A DNA stretch of 23,945 nucleotides, taken from IMG/VR virus record IMGVR_UViG_3300028030_000059, positions 1 through 23,945 of that record; one strand, given 5' to 3'. The first letter of the stretch is position 1. The number at the start of each line of letters is the position of its first letter. A model generated the notes under the pieces. That model saw only the letters and a list, made by a program, of their open reading frames with translations, ran no database searches and had not been told where the DNA came from. Made by a program: the position numbers and the translations under genes. The DNA is from a virus. Shown here piece by piece: positions 6,127 to 13,149 of this stretch.

Positions 6127-7956
6127 ATGCAAGAGATAAAAGAAAAGCTTCAGCAGTCTATAGAAAATAGAGGAATTAATTTTCCTCTAGATATTATAGA
6201 TAGTGTTGATAAATTAAATAACTATCTACAAAATGTTGATGCTGGCACAGTTGCCATAGATACTGAAACAGCTGGTTTCTACGGCAAGGTTAGACTTATT
6301 CAGCTATTTAATGGCAAATCTCTTGGCTTAATAGATATGAAATATTTCAAATCAAATACTACTTTATTAATAGATAGTAGTATGGTGGAGTATAATGCTA
6401 AATTGCTTGATATTATTGGGATTTTCAACAAATATAATATTTTATGGGTAGGTGCTAATATTAAATATGAATTTAAAGTGCTTGGTTGGCACCCTACTAA
6501 ATGGGCAGACGTTTTAGCAGCAGGGCAAATTGCTTTTTATGCTTATAGGCCTAAAAATAACACATTAGATACCTTTGCACGAATTATTTACTCAAATGCA
6601 TATGATAATATAGATAAAAAAGTTATGCAAAAGAAGGGATTTGGCCTAGAGGAAGAACTAACACCAGAGCATTATGAATATGCACTACTAGATGCTTACT
6701 ATACTTATGCCATATTTTTTAGTCCTAAAGTACAAGCAGTGTTCCATAATAATACTGCTTTTTTCTTAGATAATAGTTTAATACCTACTATTATGCAAGT
6801 AGAAGAAAATGGCTTAATGGTGGACAAAGTAGCAGTAGCTAAAGAGATAGCCAAAATAGAGATAGAGCTTATGCAATATGAAGATATACTTGGTGGTATT
6901 AATCCTAATAGTTGGCAGCAAGTTAGAAAGGCATTAAATTCTACTGAGTCAGATGAAACTGCGTTATTAAAGATAGTTGCAGAAAATAGTGAGAGAAGTA
7001 AACTAGCAGAGGCTATTTTGCAAGTACGTAAGCTTAGAAAGGCTAAAGTTATGTTAGAGGCTTATGCCAATACTGATGAGAATAATAAGGTTTACACTAA
7101 CTTTAATATCTCAGGAGCTGTTACTGGTAGAATGTCTTCTAGTGGGAAATTCCTAAAGCACGGTATCAACGCACAACAAATTCCTAGAAAATATAAACAT
7201 ATCTTTATGTTTAATACAGAGGATACTATAGCAGTAAATATAGATTTTAGTACTGCAGAGCTTAGAATGGGCGCTGCTGTAATGAATGAAAAAGTAATGG
7301 CAGAAGAGCTTACACAAAAGCTAGATATTCATAAAGTTACAGCAGCAGCACTTAATGGAAATATTCCTCTAGAGCAAGTAACCAAAGAGCAGCGACAAAT
7401 AGCAAAAGGTATTAACTTTGGACTATTATTTGCCATGGGAGCAGAAAGATTCCAACAATATATGTTCACTAGTTATGGTATATCTATTACATTAGAAGAA
7501 GCAAATAAGTATAGAGAATTCTATTTAGGCAAATACAAAAATATTGCCAAATATGCTAAGTATTGGTGGAATAACTACAAGACAGAGCCAGTGGTTAGTC
7601 CTCTAGGTAGGAAGAAAATGGCAAATATGGGTACAGATGCTGTAAATTATAGTACTCAGAGTGGAATTTCTGAAACTACTAAATTGTCTTTAAGAAGAAT
7701 ATCAAAATTTTATCCTGAATATTTAAAATATATTTTTAACATAGTTCACGATAGTATAAACTTGCGAATTCCAATTTCAAAAGATTATAAGACAATAATT
7801 GAAAATGTATCAAAAGAAATGCTGAGGGCATGGGTAGATATTCAAAATAGCAAGATAGTGCATATTAAGACTATTCCAATGGCTGTTGAGTATGAGTATA
7901 TAGATATAGATGGTACAAAGGTATCTAAAGAATTGTGGTCAGATATAGACATATAA
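6127..7956 (+). CDS. Family A DNA polymerase with 3'-5' exonuclease domain
   Basis: This is the replicative polymerase, 609 residues from the chosen start. An in-frame GTG at 6121 overlaps the previous stop, but AGGAG at 6117-6121 is five bases before ATG 6127, so I start there. Residue numbers here subtract two from a GTG start. The exonuclease domain has Exo I IDTET (D45, E47), Exo II NIKYEFKVL with Glu at 115 where Asp is normal, and Exo III YALLD (Y185, D189). The polymerase domain has motif A VNIDFSTAELR (D373), motif B RQIAKGINFG (R423, K427, F431) and motif C VHDS (H541, D542, S543) where HDE is usual. It is shorter than T7 gp5 (704 aa) and E. coli Pol I, and has no 5' nuclease domain; the separate downstream gene supplies that. 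It works with the SSB, primase-helicase and ligase of this arm. Confidence 0.95.
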   Translation: MQEIKEKLQQSIENRGINFPLDIIDSVDKLNNYLQNVDAGTVAIDTETAGFYGKVRLIQLFNGKSLGLIDMKYFKSNTTLLIDSSMVEYNAKLLDIIGIFNKYNILWVGANIKYEFKVLGWHPTKWADVLAAGQIAFYAYRPKNNTLDTFARIIYSNAYDNIDKKVMQKKGFGLEEELTPEHYEYALLDAYYTYAIFFSPKVQAVFHNNTAFFLDNSLIPTIMQVEENGLMVDKVAVAKEIAKIEIELMQYEDILGGINPNSWQQVRKALNSTESDETALLKIVAENSERSKLAEAILQVRKLRKAKVMLEAYANTDENNKVYTNFNISGAVTGRMSSSGKFLKHGINAQQIPRKYKHIFMFNTEDTIAVNIDFSTAELRMGAAVMNEKVMAEELTQKLDIHKVTAAALNGNIPLEQVTKEQRQIAKGINFGLLFAMGAERFQQYMFTSYGISITLEEANKYREFYLGKYKNIAKYAKYWWNNYKTEPVVSPLGRKKMANMGTDAVNYSTQSGISETTKLSLRRISKFYPEYLKYIFNIVHDSINLRIPISKDYKTIIENVSKEMLRAWVDIQNSKIVHIKTIPMAVEYEYIDIDGTKVSKELWSDIDI

Positions 7957-7965
7957 GGAGATAAA

Positions 7966-8967
7966 ATGGAACCAATTTTTAGCAATGATATAGAAGATAT
8001 TACTATAAATTCAAATGGAGAGAACACACCTAGACTAGACTCTATTCTCTTGATAGATGCTGATACAATAATAGTAACAACAGTGTTAGAATGTCAAGCT
8101 AAAATAGAGACCTTGCCAAAAGAGTGCTATACAGAGGAAGAATGGAGGGAGATTGAATCAAATCCTACTTTCAATGGAGAGTACTATTTTGATTACTCTG
8201 AAGATGAACTAGTTGAGGTACTAAAAAATAGACTACAGACTATTTATGACAATTCTGGTGCCACTTCTGCAGAGCTTCATTTATCACTAGGACGTCAGTC
8301 ATTTAGATATAGTTTATATCCAGAGTATAAGGCAGGTAGAGATGAAAGAGCCAAAAAGTATAATGCAGAAATTAGCCCATATGCTTTAGAATTTTTGAAA
8401 AATCATGTTATTAATAACTATAGGGAATATCCTAATGTAATAAAAGCAGTAGGCTATGATAAGATAGAGGCTGATGATGCAGTGGTTTATTTAAAGAAAA
8501 AATACCCTAATAAATACACACTATGTGCTATCGATAAAGATGTATTATATAGTGTACCAGGAAGACATTTTAATTACTACACCTCTTCTCAGTGGAATAT
8601 CCCTATGCAGTGGGTAGAGGTACAAGAGAAGGACCCGGTCAATTGGTTTGGTATGCAATGTATAGCAGGTGATAAGACCGACAATATTAAAGGCTTGGCT
8701 GGCTATGGTCCCAAAAAGATAGCTCAATATTTATCTGGAGATAAACTCAAGGGAGTAACTATTAAAAAGTTGCATGATGCACTACCTTATATACCAGAGC
8801 ATACTGAGGAAGAGATGTGGGAAAAAGTAGTTAATCTTTACGAAGCTTGTGGTCTAACTGAAGATGATGCACTATTAACAGCTAGACTAGTAAGCTGTAA
8901 CCAAGTAACTAGCTTAAATCCTCTAAAAATTAAATTATTTAAAAATAAAGACGAAAATTTAATTTAA
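7966..8967 (+). CDS. 5'-3' exonuclease / flap endonuclease (T7 gp6-like)
   Basis: The 333-residue protein belongs to the PIN-like FEN family that removes RNA primers and 5' flaps. Metal ligands are visible: ILLIDADT (D31, D33), EADD (168-171), AIDKD (D190, D192) and GDKTDN (235-240). YKAGR at 121-125 matches the conserved basic segment, and GYGPKKIAQ at 246-254 is the helix-3-turn-helix DNA-binding element. An insertion of about 45 residues after the first motif (about 42-90) is acidic. The ATG follows AAGGAG and the gene lies nine bases after the polymerase stop. It supplies the 5' nuclease activity that the polymerase lacks. Confidence 0.9.
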   Translation: MEPIFSNDIEDITINSNGENTPRLDSILLIDADTIIVTTVLECQAKIETLPKECYTEEEWREIESNPTFNGEYYFDYSEDELVEVLKNRLQTIYDNSGATSAELHLSLGRQSFRYSLYPEYKAGRDERAKKYNAEISPYALEFLKNHVINNYREYPNVIKAVGYDKIEADDAVVYLKKKYPNKYTLCAIDKDVLYSVPGRHFNYYTSSQWNIPMQWVEVQEKDPVNWFGMQCIAGDKTDNIKGLAGYGPKKIAQYLSGDKLKGVTIKKLHDALPYIPEHTEEEMWEKVVNLYEACGLTEDDALLTARLVSCNQVTSLNPLKIKLFKNKDENLI

Positions 8968-8979
8968 TTTAATAAAATT

Positions 8980-8990
8980 TATGATATAAT
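8980..8990 (+). promoter_or_regulatory. Extended -10 promoter (TATGATATAAT) before the HTH gene
   Basis: TGATATAAT at 8982-8990 fits the extended -10 pattern TGnTATAAT exactly. It shares GATATAAT with the sites near 240 and 4152. It lies about 20 bases before the start codon at 9011, with an A/T-rich tract upstream and no -35 box. It would drive the HTH gene and the nucleotide-metabolism cluster behind it. Confidence 0.6.
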
Positions 8991-9010
8991 ATAAATAAAA
9001 AGGAGACGCA

Positions 9011-9223
9011 ATGAAAATAGAAAATTATATTAAGAATCTCAAAACAAAGCATAATACTGAAGAGATATGTAAAATGTTGCATATCTCTCAACCCATGTTG
9101 TCGAGATATAGTAAGGGCGATTTTCTACCTAGCTTGAGAGTTGCTAAACATGCTTTTAAAAATCATCAGGTGGTTTTATACCCTTTTAGTAAAGAGGCAG
9201 TATCGGAGGACTATAATGTTTGA
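9011..9223 (+). CDS. Small helix-turn-helix DNA-binding protein
   Basis: The 70-residue protein has a Cro/XRE-like helix-turn-helix: NTEEICKMLHIS forms the first helices and QPMLSRYSKGDFLPS the recognition helix and turn (about 15-42). It is the first gene behind an extended -10 promoter and precedes the nucleotide-metabolism genes, so it may regulate this unit or its own promoter. Its last eight bases overlap the start of the next gene, and the Shine-Dalgarno of that gene lies inside it. Confidence 0.7.
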   Translation: MKIENYIKNLKTKHNTEEICKMLHISQPMLSRYSKGDFLPSLRVAKHAFKNHQVVLYPFSKEAVSEDYNV

Positions 9224-9998
9224 AAAAGAGTACTTAAAATTAGTTAGATATATTTTAACTGAGGGTAAAGAAGTAGCCACTAGAAATGGCAATACTTTAA
9301 AAATTAATGGTGCCATGATTAGATTCAATGCTGATTGGGAAGTTCCTATTTTACAGAGTAGGAAATATCCATATAAAGGAGTACTAGGAGAATTCGCAGC
9401 ATTTATTAGAGGTCCTAAAAAGATAGAAGATTTTACAAAGTGGGGCTGTAATTATTGGCATAAGTGGGCAAATCCTGATGGCACTATAAACCTAGATTAT
9501 GGTAATGCTTGGATAAACTGGGAAGGTCTTAACCAAGTAGAAGAGGCTATTAATAACTTAAAGGCTTCTTCAGGTAACAGAAGAGTAATTATAACTGGAT
9601 GGAATCCTAAAAATATAGACAATCTAAGTTTACCATGTTGTCACTATGCCTACCAATTTATTAGAGATGGCAATGAAGTATCTTTAATTTGGATACAAAG
9701 AAGTGCAGATGTTATGATAGGCTTACCAGCAGATGCGTTACTAGCTTGGGTATTTTTAACTAGTATGGCTAAAACATGTGATTTAATACCAGGAGAAGTA
9801 GTGATGCAACTAGGTGATACCCACATTTATGAAGAACATATAGAGGGTGCTAAGGAGCAAATTAATAGAGTAGTTAGAACACCTGTTTTAGGCTATAATA
9901 AGTGTGAAAATATTTTTAACTTTGTGCCTGATGACGTAGTTATAGATGAAGAGAGCTATAATCCTCATCCACCTATTAAATATCTTTTAAAGGATTGA
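9216..9998 (+). CDS. Thymidylate synthase-family enzyme, probably dCMP hydroxymethylase
   Basis: The 260-residue enzyme belongs to the family that transfers a one-carbon unit from methylene-tetrahydrofolate to C5 of dUMP or dCMP. A longer frame opens at 9141, but GGAGGA at 9205-9210 precedes ATG 9216 by five bases. Conserved residues are E59 in LGEF, Y95 and W99, nucleophile C142 in LPCCH, R162-S163-D165 in QRSADVMIGLP, H203 and Y205 in GDTHIY, and a C-terminal PHPPIK. The segment RSADVMIGLPAD aligns without gaps to E. coli ThyA R166-N177, and D172 replaces the Asn that reads uracil. In T4 dCMP hydroxymethylase Asp occupies this position (D179). The usual C-terminal PVAV is also missing. I infer dCMP as substrate; a thymidylate synthase cannot be excluded. 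Confidence 0.85.
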   Translation: MFEKEYLKLVRYILTEGKEVATRNGNTLKINGAMIRFNADWEVPILQSRKYPYKGVLGEFAAFIRGPKKIEDFTKWGCNYWHKWANPDGTINLDYGNAWINWEGLNQVEEAINNLKASSGNRRVIITGWNPKNIDNLSLPCCHYAYQFIRDGNEVSLIWIQRSADVMIGLPADALLAWVFLTSMAKTCDLIPGEVVMQLGDTHIYEEHIEGAKEQINRVVRTPVLGYNKCENIFNFVPDDVVIDEESYNPHPPIKYLLKD

Positions 9999-10000
9999 TT

Positions 10001-10390
10001 ATGACACTTGGATTGATATTGCTAGATGATAATAATAGATATGTAGATAATAATGGAAATTTGCCAAAAGCCCCAAGCTGGGATAAAAAATTACTTTATA
10101 GTCTATCTAAATATAAAGATATTACTATAAGTAGAAAAACTTATGAGTCTTTACCTAAAAGTGTAAAAGAAGATACTAGATTTAATTTTCTAGTAGATAA
10201 TGATGGCTCTATTCCTTATGATATTAATTGGGGAATTAAACCATTCTATGAAGTACCTCCAGATATGCTAATAGTAGTTAAAGCATTAGAGAATTTACCT
10301 AATGGTAAGGTATTTAACCCATCTGAGTTATTTGATTGTATAGTAGATTTAAGTGCTTTATCAATTTGGACTAAAAAGGAGACACTATGA
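10001..10390 (+). CDS. DHFR-like protein, divergent and probably incomplete
   Basis: From ATG 10001 the protein has 129 residues; the longer frame uses TTG at 9995, but AAAGGA at 9989-9994 favours 10001. The N-terminal half resembles dihydrofolate reductase: LGLILLDDNNRYVDNNGNLP matches the first strand and loop, and ITISRKTYESLPKSV matches the MGRKTYES segment. The acidic residue that should follow the LP is not clearly placed, and no GG cofactor motif is seen in the second half. Length is below the usual 155-165 residues. It lies two bases after the thymidylate synthase-family gene, the classical partner of DHFR. It may be a decayed DHFR or a repurposed protein; activity is doubtful. Confidence 0.5.
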   Translation: MTLGLILLDDNNRYVDNNGNLPKAPSWDKKLLYSLSKYKDITISRKTYESLPKSVKEDTRFNFLVDNDGSIPYDINWGIKPFYEVPPDMLIVVKALENLPNGKVFNPSELFDCIVDLSALSIWTKKETL

Positions 10391-11016
10391 ATTTATCTTT
10401 AGAGCAATTAATAACTAGATTAGGTTCAAAAGAAAAAATTAAGTCATTGTCTGCAAAGACTATAGAAGTAGCCAAGGCAAGTCCTTGTAGAAAGAGAAAA
10501 GTAGGGGCAGTGCTAGCACTAGATGGAAATATTGTAAGTACTGGGTATAATCATAATAATGATTTGCCTTGTGAGGATATTAACGGTACCTCTTTAGTTA
10601 CTACTCATGCAGAGATAGATGCAATTAAGAAGGCAAAGACTAAAGGCAATATTATGTTTATTACACATCCTCCTTGTGATGCGTGTAAGGCTACATTGCA
10701 GGAGAATAACATAGATTACTATGTAGTTAATGAGTTTATGAAGTGGGATGACTACAAGTTAAAGTATAGTCTAATACCTCCTAGTACTTTAAAAGCATTA
10801 GCGCAGGTTTTAACATATGGAGCTAGAAAATATAAACCAAATAACTGGAGAAATGTTGAAGATATCTCAGTCTACTGGGATGCACTATATAGACACTTAG
10901 AAGCGTATAGAAGTGGTGAGTATATTGATGATGAAAGTGGTTTTTCACACCTAGCGCATGCTATAACCAATTTAGCATTTTTAATTGAATTGGAGGGTAA
11001 AAATGAAGTTAAGTAG
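10387..11016 (+). CDS. dCMP deaminase fused to dATP/dGTP diphosphohydrolase-type domain
   Basis: This 209-residue protein has two domains. Residues about 15-120 are a zinc deoxycytidylate deaminase: CRKRKVGAVLALDGNIVSTGYN, the zinc ligand and catalytic pair H74-A-E76, and PPCDAC (C97, C100). Residues about 124-203 match DUF5664, annotated as dATP/dGTP diphosphohydrolase (MazZ-like): KYSLIPPSTLKALAQVLTYGARKY, NNW, WDALYRHLEAY, and SGFSHLAHAITNLAFLI. Both families handle deoxynucleotides, so one chain could turn dCMP into dUMP and degrade purine dNTPs. The start has AAGGAG five bases upstream and overlaps the previous gene by four bases. Domain assignments come from motif recognition; the fusion is visible as one uninterrupted frame. 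Confidence 0.82.
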   Translation: MNLSLEQLITRLGSKEKIKSLSAKTIEVAKASPCRKRKVGAVLALDGNIVSTGYNHNNDLPCEDINGTSLVTTHAEIDAIKKAKTKGNIMFITHPPCDACKATLQENNIDYYVVNEFMKWDDYKLKYSLIPPSTLKALAQVLTYGARKYKPNNWRNVEDISVYWDALYRHLEAYRSGEYIDDESGFSHLAHAITNLAFLIELEGKNEVK

Positions 11017-11197
11017 CTTATTTAAGGTATGTAGATGTCTATATGTGTATATTGATACAGTTAAATATTATGACAAAACTTTGTGCAAAGAATTAAAGAA
11101 AGACATAGTATATATTGGTTATTGTGTTGAGACATCCTCTTTCCTAGCTTGGTTATTTGTAAAATTATTTGGTACATATTCACATAAGGAGAAATAA
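11003..11197 (+). CDS. Unknown 64-residue protein
   Basis: The start at 11003 is set by GGAGGG at 10992-10997, five bases upstream, although the frame opens earlier. It overlaps the end of the deaminase fusion gene by 14 bases and the start of the MazG-like gene by one base. The sequence has Cys- and Tyr-rich parts (FKVCRCLYVYIDTVKYYD) and a short hydrophobic stretch SSFLAWLFVKLF near the C terminus that might touch a membrane. I do not recognise it. Tight packing in the nucleotide-metabolism cluster is the main support for expression. Confidence 0.6.
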   Translation: MKLSSLFKVCRCLYVYIDTVKYYDKTLCKELKKDIVYIGYCVETSSFLAWLFVKLFGTYSHKEK

Positions 11198-11856
11198 TGA
11201 AAAATAAATTTAAAGATATAGTAGAAAAAATAAAAGAGTGGCATAAAAGGAATGGCATTACTGTAAATGGTAGCACTACTACTCAATACACAAAATTGGT
11301 AGAAGAGTTGCATGAATTTTTACATGCAACCACTAAAGGGCAAAGAGTAGATGCATTAGGTGACATGATAGTAGTAATTATAGCAATATTAGAACTTTTA
11401 GACTTACCTATGGAGTATGAAGAATTAAATATTGAAGTAGAGTCAACTAAAGAATTATTAACTGAATCTATTCTGAGTCTAGCATCTCCTCTTATTAGAA
11501 ATGATAAGGAAGAGGTGAAAAGAATAATTATCAATATATTATTAGATATTCAAAGATTTAACTACCTACATATACTTGCTGAAACTGCCTACAATGAGAT
11601 AAAAGATAGAGTAGGTATTTTGCTTAATAATGGCAATTTTGTTAAAGGAAGCGAACTAGTTATTCAACGTATAGATACAAATTTGTTTTATACTGAAATT
11701 ACTACCAAGTTAAAAAATAAATTTATTGAAATAAAAACAGATGCAATTCCTTTGACTACTCAGGTACAATACGGTAAAGCTACTTGGCAAGACTTCGTTG
11801 AACTGTGTAATAAGCATAATATTACACTTAATATCAAAGAAGTAAAGGAGTACTAA
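11197..11856 (+). CDS. MazG-like nucleoside triphosphate pyrophosphohydrolase
   Basis: The 219-residue protein contains the all-alpha NTP pyrophosphatase signature: EELHE at 36-40 (EExxE) and DALGD at 52-56 (DxxxD), which bind Mg2+ and hydrolyse (d)NTPs to monophosphates. A phage-typical segment AYNEIKDRVGILLNNGNFVK occurs at about 125-145. The C-terminal 70 residues are charged and unassigned. The substrate cannot be read from sequence. If the neighbouring enzyme is a dCMP hydroxymethylase, a dCTP pyrophosphatase here would supply its substrate. AAGGAG lies five bases before the ATG. Confidence 0.8.
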   Translation: MKNKFKDIVEKIKEWHKRNGITVNGSTTTQYTKLVEELHEFLHATTKGQRVDALGDMIVVIIAILELLDLPMEYEELNIEVESTKELLTESILSLASPLIRNDKEEVKRIIINILLDIQRFNYLHILAETAYNEIKDRVGILLNNGNFVKGSELVIQRIDTNLFYTEITTKLKNKFIEIKTDAIPLTTQVQYGKATWQDFVELCNKHNITLNIKEVKEY

Positions 11857-11857
11857 T

Positions 11858-12721
11858 ATGCATGTAAAACAGTGTAAAGGCAAAGATTTGACTAAACTTC
11901 CGGCCAAAATAGACAAAGATAGTAAAGAATACTATTGGAGTATAAAATATGATGGACACTATGTTCAAGTATATGTAGGGCCTATGAAGGAAGTTAGATT
12001 TTATACTAGTTCAGGTAAAGAATTTTATGTACCTGAACTAGCAGAGCATTTTAAGCAACTACCTCCATTATGTATTTATGAGTGTGAATTTGTAGGACAT
12101 AGTGAAGGCAAATTGGGTGATAGAACTGCTGCAGGTATTTTAACTACTTGGCGGACTGATTTTAAAAAGAATATAGTATCTACTTATAATGGGGAGAAAA
12201 TTTATATTTTTGATTATATAGACCTACATATTCCTAGTGCTATATTTGAAAAAAGATTAAATCTTCTCAAAGATTTAAAAAAATATAATAATGAATCTAT
12301 AAAAGTAGTTGATTATAAAGGATTAATATCTATTAAAGAGGCTTTAGTAATATCTTCTCAAGTATGCACTAAGGGCTATGAAGGTATTATGCTAAAACAT
12401 AAAGAGCATGTGCATAAATTTGCATCTAGAGTTAATACTGCAATTAAAATAAAGCAAAGAAAAACAGCTGATTTAGTATGCATAGCTACTTTAGAGGGAG
12501 AAGGAAAATATGAAGGGCAAATAGGCAGTCTAGTATTAAAAGATTCTAGGGAAAATATAGTAAAGGTTGGTAGTGGCTTGACAGACTTCGACCGACAAAG
12601 AGACCCTAATTATTATATTGGTAAGATAGTAGAAATTTCATACGATAGTTTTAAGGATACTTATTTACAACCTGTATTTATTAGTATTAGAGAAGATAAA
12701 CTAATAAAGGATATAGATTAA
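11858..12721 (+). CDS. ATP-dependent DNA ligase
   Basis: This 287-residue enzyme seals nicks using ATP, as T7 ligase does. The adenylation lysine is K30 in SIKYDGHY (motif I). Other motifs are SSGKEF (51-56), YECEFVG with E77 (motif III), YEGIMLK at 174-180 (motif IV, E175), and AIKIKQRK at 195-202 (motif V). The last 80 residues form the OB-fold (VCIATLEGEGKYEGQIGSLVLKD). It is shorter than T7 ligase (359 aa) and has no extra DNA-binding domain. It completes the Okazaki-fragment set with the polymerase and flap nuclease. AAAGGAG precedes the ATG by seven bases. Confidence 0.92.
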   Translation: MHVKQCKGKDLTKLPAKIDKDSKEYYWSIKYDGHYVQVYVGPMKEVRFYTSSGKEFYVPELAEHFKQLPPLCIYECEFVGHSEGKLGDRTAAGILTTWRTDFKKNIVSTYNGEKIYIFDYIDLHIPSAIFEKRLNLLKDLKKYNNESIKVVDYKGLISIKEALVISSQVCTKGYEGIMLKHKEHVHKFASRVNTAIKIKQRKTADLVCIATLEGEGKYEGQIGSLVLKDSRENIVKVGSGLTDFDRQRDPNYYIGKIVEISYDSFKDTYLQPVFISIREDKLIKDID

Positions 12722-12799
12722 ATGTATACATATTTTAAGTACTTAGTATATTTTGTAAATTATTTTGCATTAATTTATTTTGGAGTTAATTATGGGTAA
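12722..12799 (+). CDS. Possible 25-residue hydrophobic microprotein
   Basis: An ATG directly abuts the ligase stop and opens a frame of 25 residues that is almost entirely aromatic and aliphatic (MYTYFKYLVYFVNYF...), enough for one membrane span. It ends eight bases into the VRR-NUC gene, exactly filling the gap between neighbours. The best Shine-Dalgarno, AAAGGA at 12706-12711, is ten bases away, which is long. It could be a real microprotein, a coupling ORF, or chance in A/T-rich DNA. Confidence 0.25.
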   Translation: MYTYFKYLVYFVNYFALIYFGVNYG

Positions 12800-13139
12800 A
12801 GCAGAAGCTAAAATTCAAAGTCAGATTTTAAAATATCTTAAAGATAAAGGCTATCAACCTATAAAGGTGATAGCTAGTAATGCAAATGGAGTATCTGATA
12901 TTATATGTAATGTAAAGGGGATTTTTGTAGCTCTAGAGGTTAAAGTACCTGGAGGCAAGGCATCAGAGCTACAACTATTATTTCTAAACAATATTATAGC
13001 TAGTGGAGGAATTGGAGGAGTAGTAACTAGTGTTAAGGAAGCTAAAAACTTGACCGATTTGGCTGAAAAACGCAGTAGTTATTTACCACCATTAAATTTA
13101 GATTTACTTACTATAGATAACAATGAAGTACCATTATAA
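12792..13139 (+). CDS. VRR-NUC domain nuclease
   Basis: The 115-residue protein is a stand-alone VRR-NUC (PD-(D/E)xK superfamily) nuclease, a group including phage proteins thought to resolve branched DNA. Catalytic candidates are E5, D36 in GVSDI, E49 and K51 in LEVKV, and Q61. The frame opens with TTG at 12780, but TGGAG at 12781-12785 lies six bases before ATG 12792, which also starts right at the family N terminus (GKAEAKIQSQILKYL). It probably processes junctions or recombination intermediates beside ligase and the SF2 helicase. Confidence 0.85.
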   Translation: MGKAEAKIQSQILKYLKDKGYQPIKVIASNANGVSDIICNVKGIFVALEVKVPGGKASELQLLFLNNIIASGGIGGVVTSVKEAKNLTDLAEKRSSYLPPLNLDLLTIDNNEVPL

Positions 13140-13149
13140 GGAGAAAATT

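Noticed and set aside
9141-9215. 25-codon N-terminal extension of the thymidylate synthase-family gene
   Set aside because: GGAGGA lies five bases before ATG 9216; the extension overlaps the HTH gene and does not resemble the family.
11061-11313. Minus-strand frames of 64-83 residues around 11.1-11.5 kb
   Set aside because: They oppose well-supported + genes, lack ribosome sites and are Phe/Ile/Ser-rich shadows.
13123-13149. Upstream ATG of the 13150 gene
   Set aside because: It is inside the VRR-NUC gene without Shine-Dalgarno, while AAGGAG fits ATG 13150.
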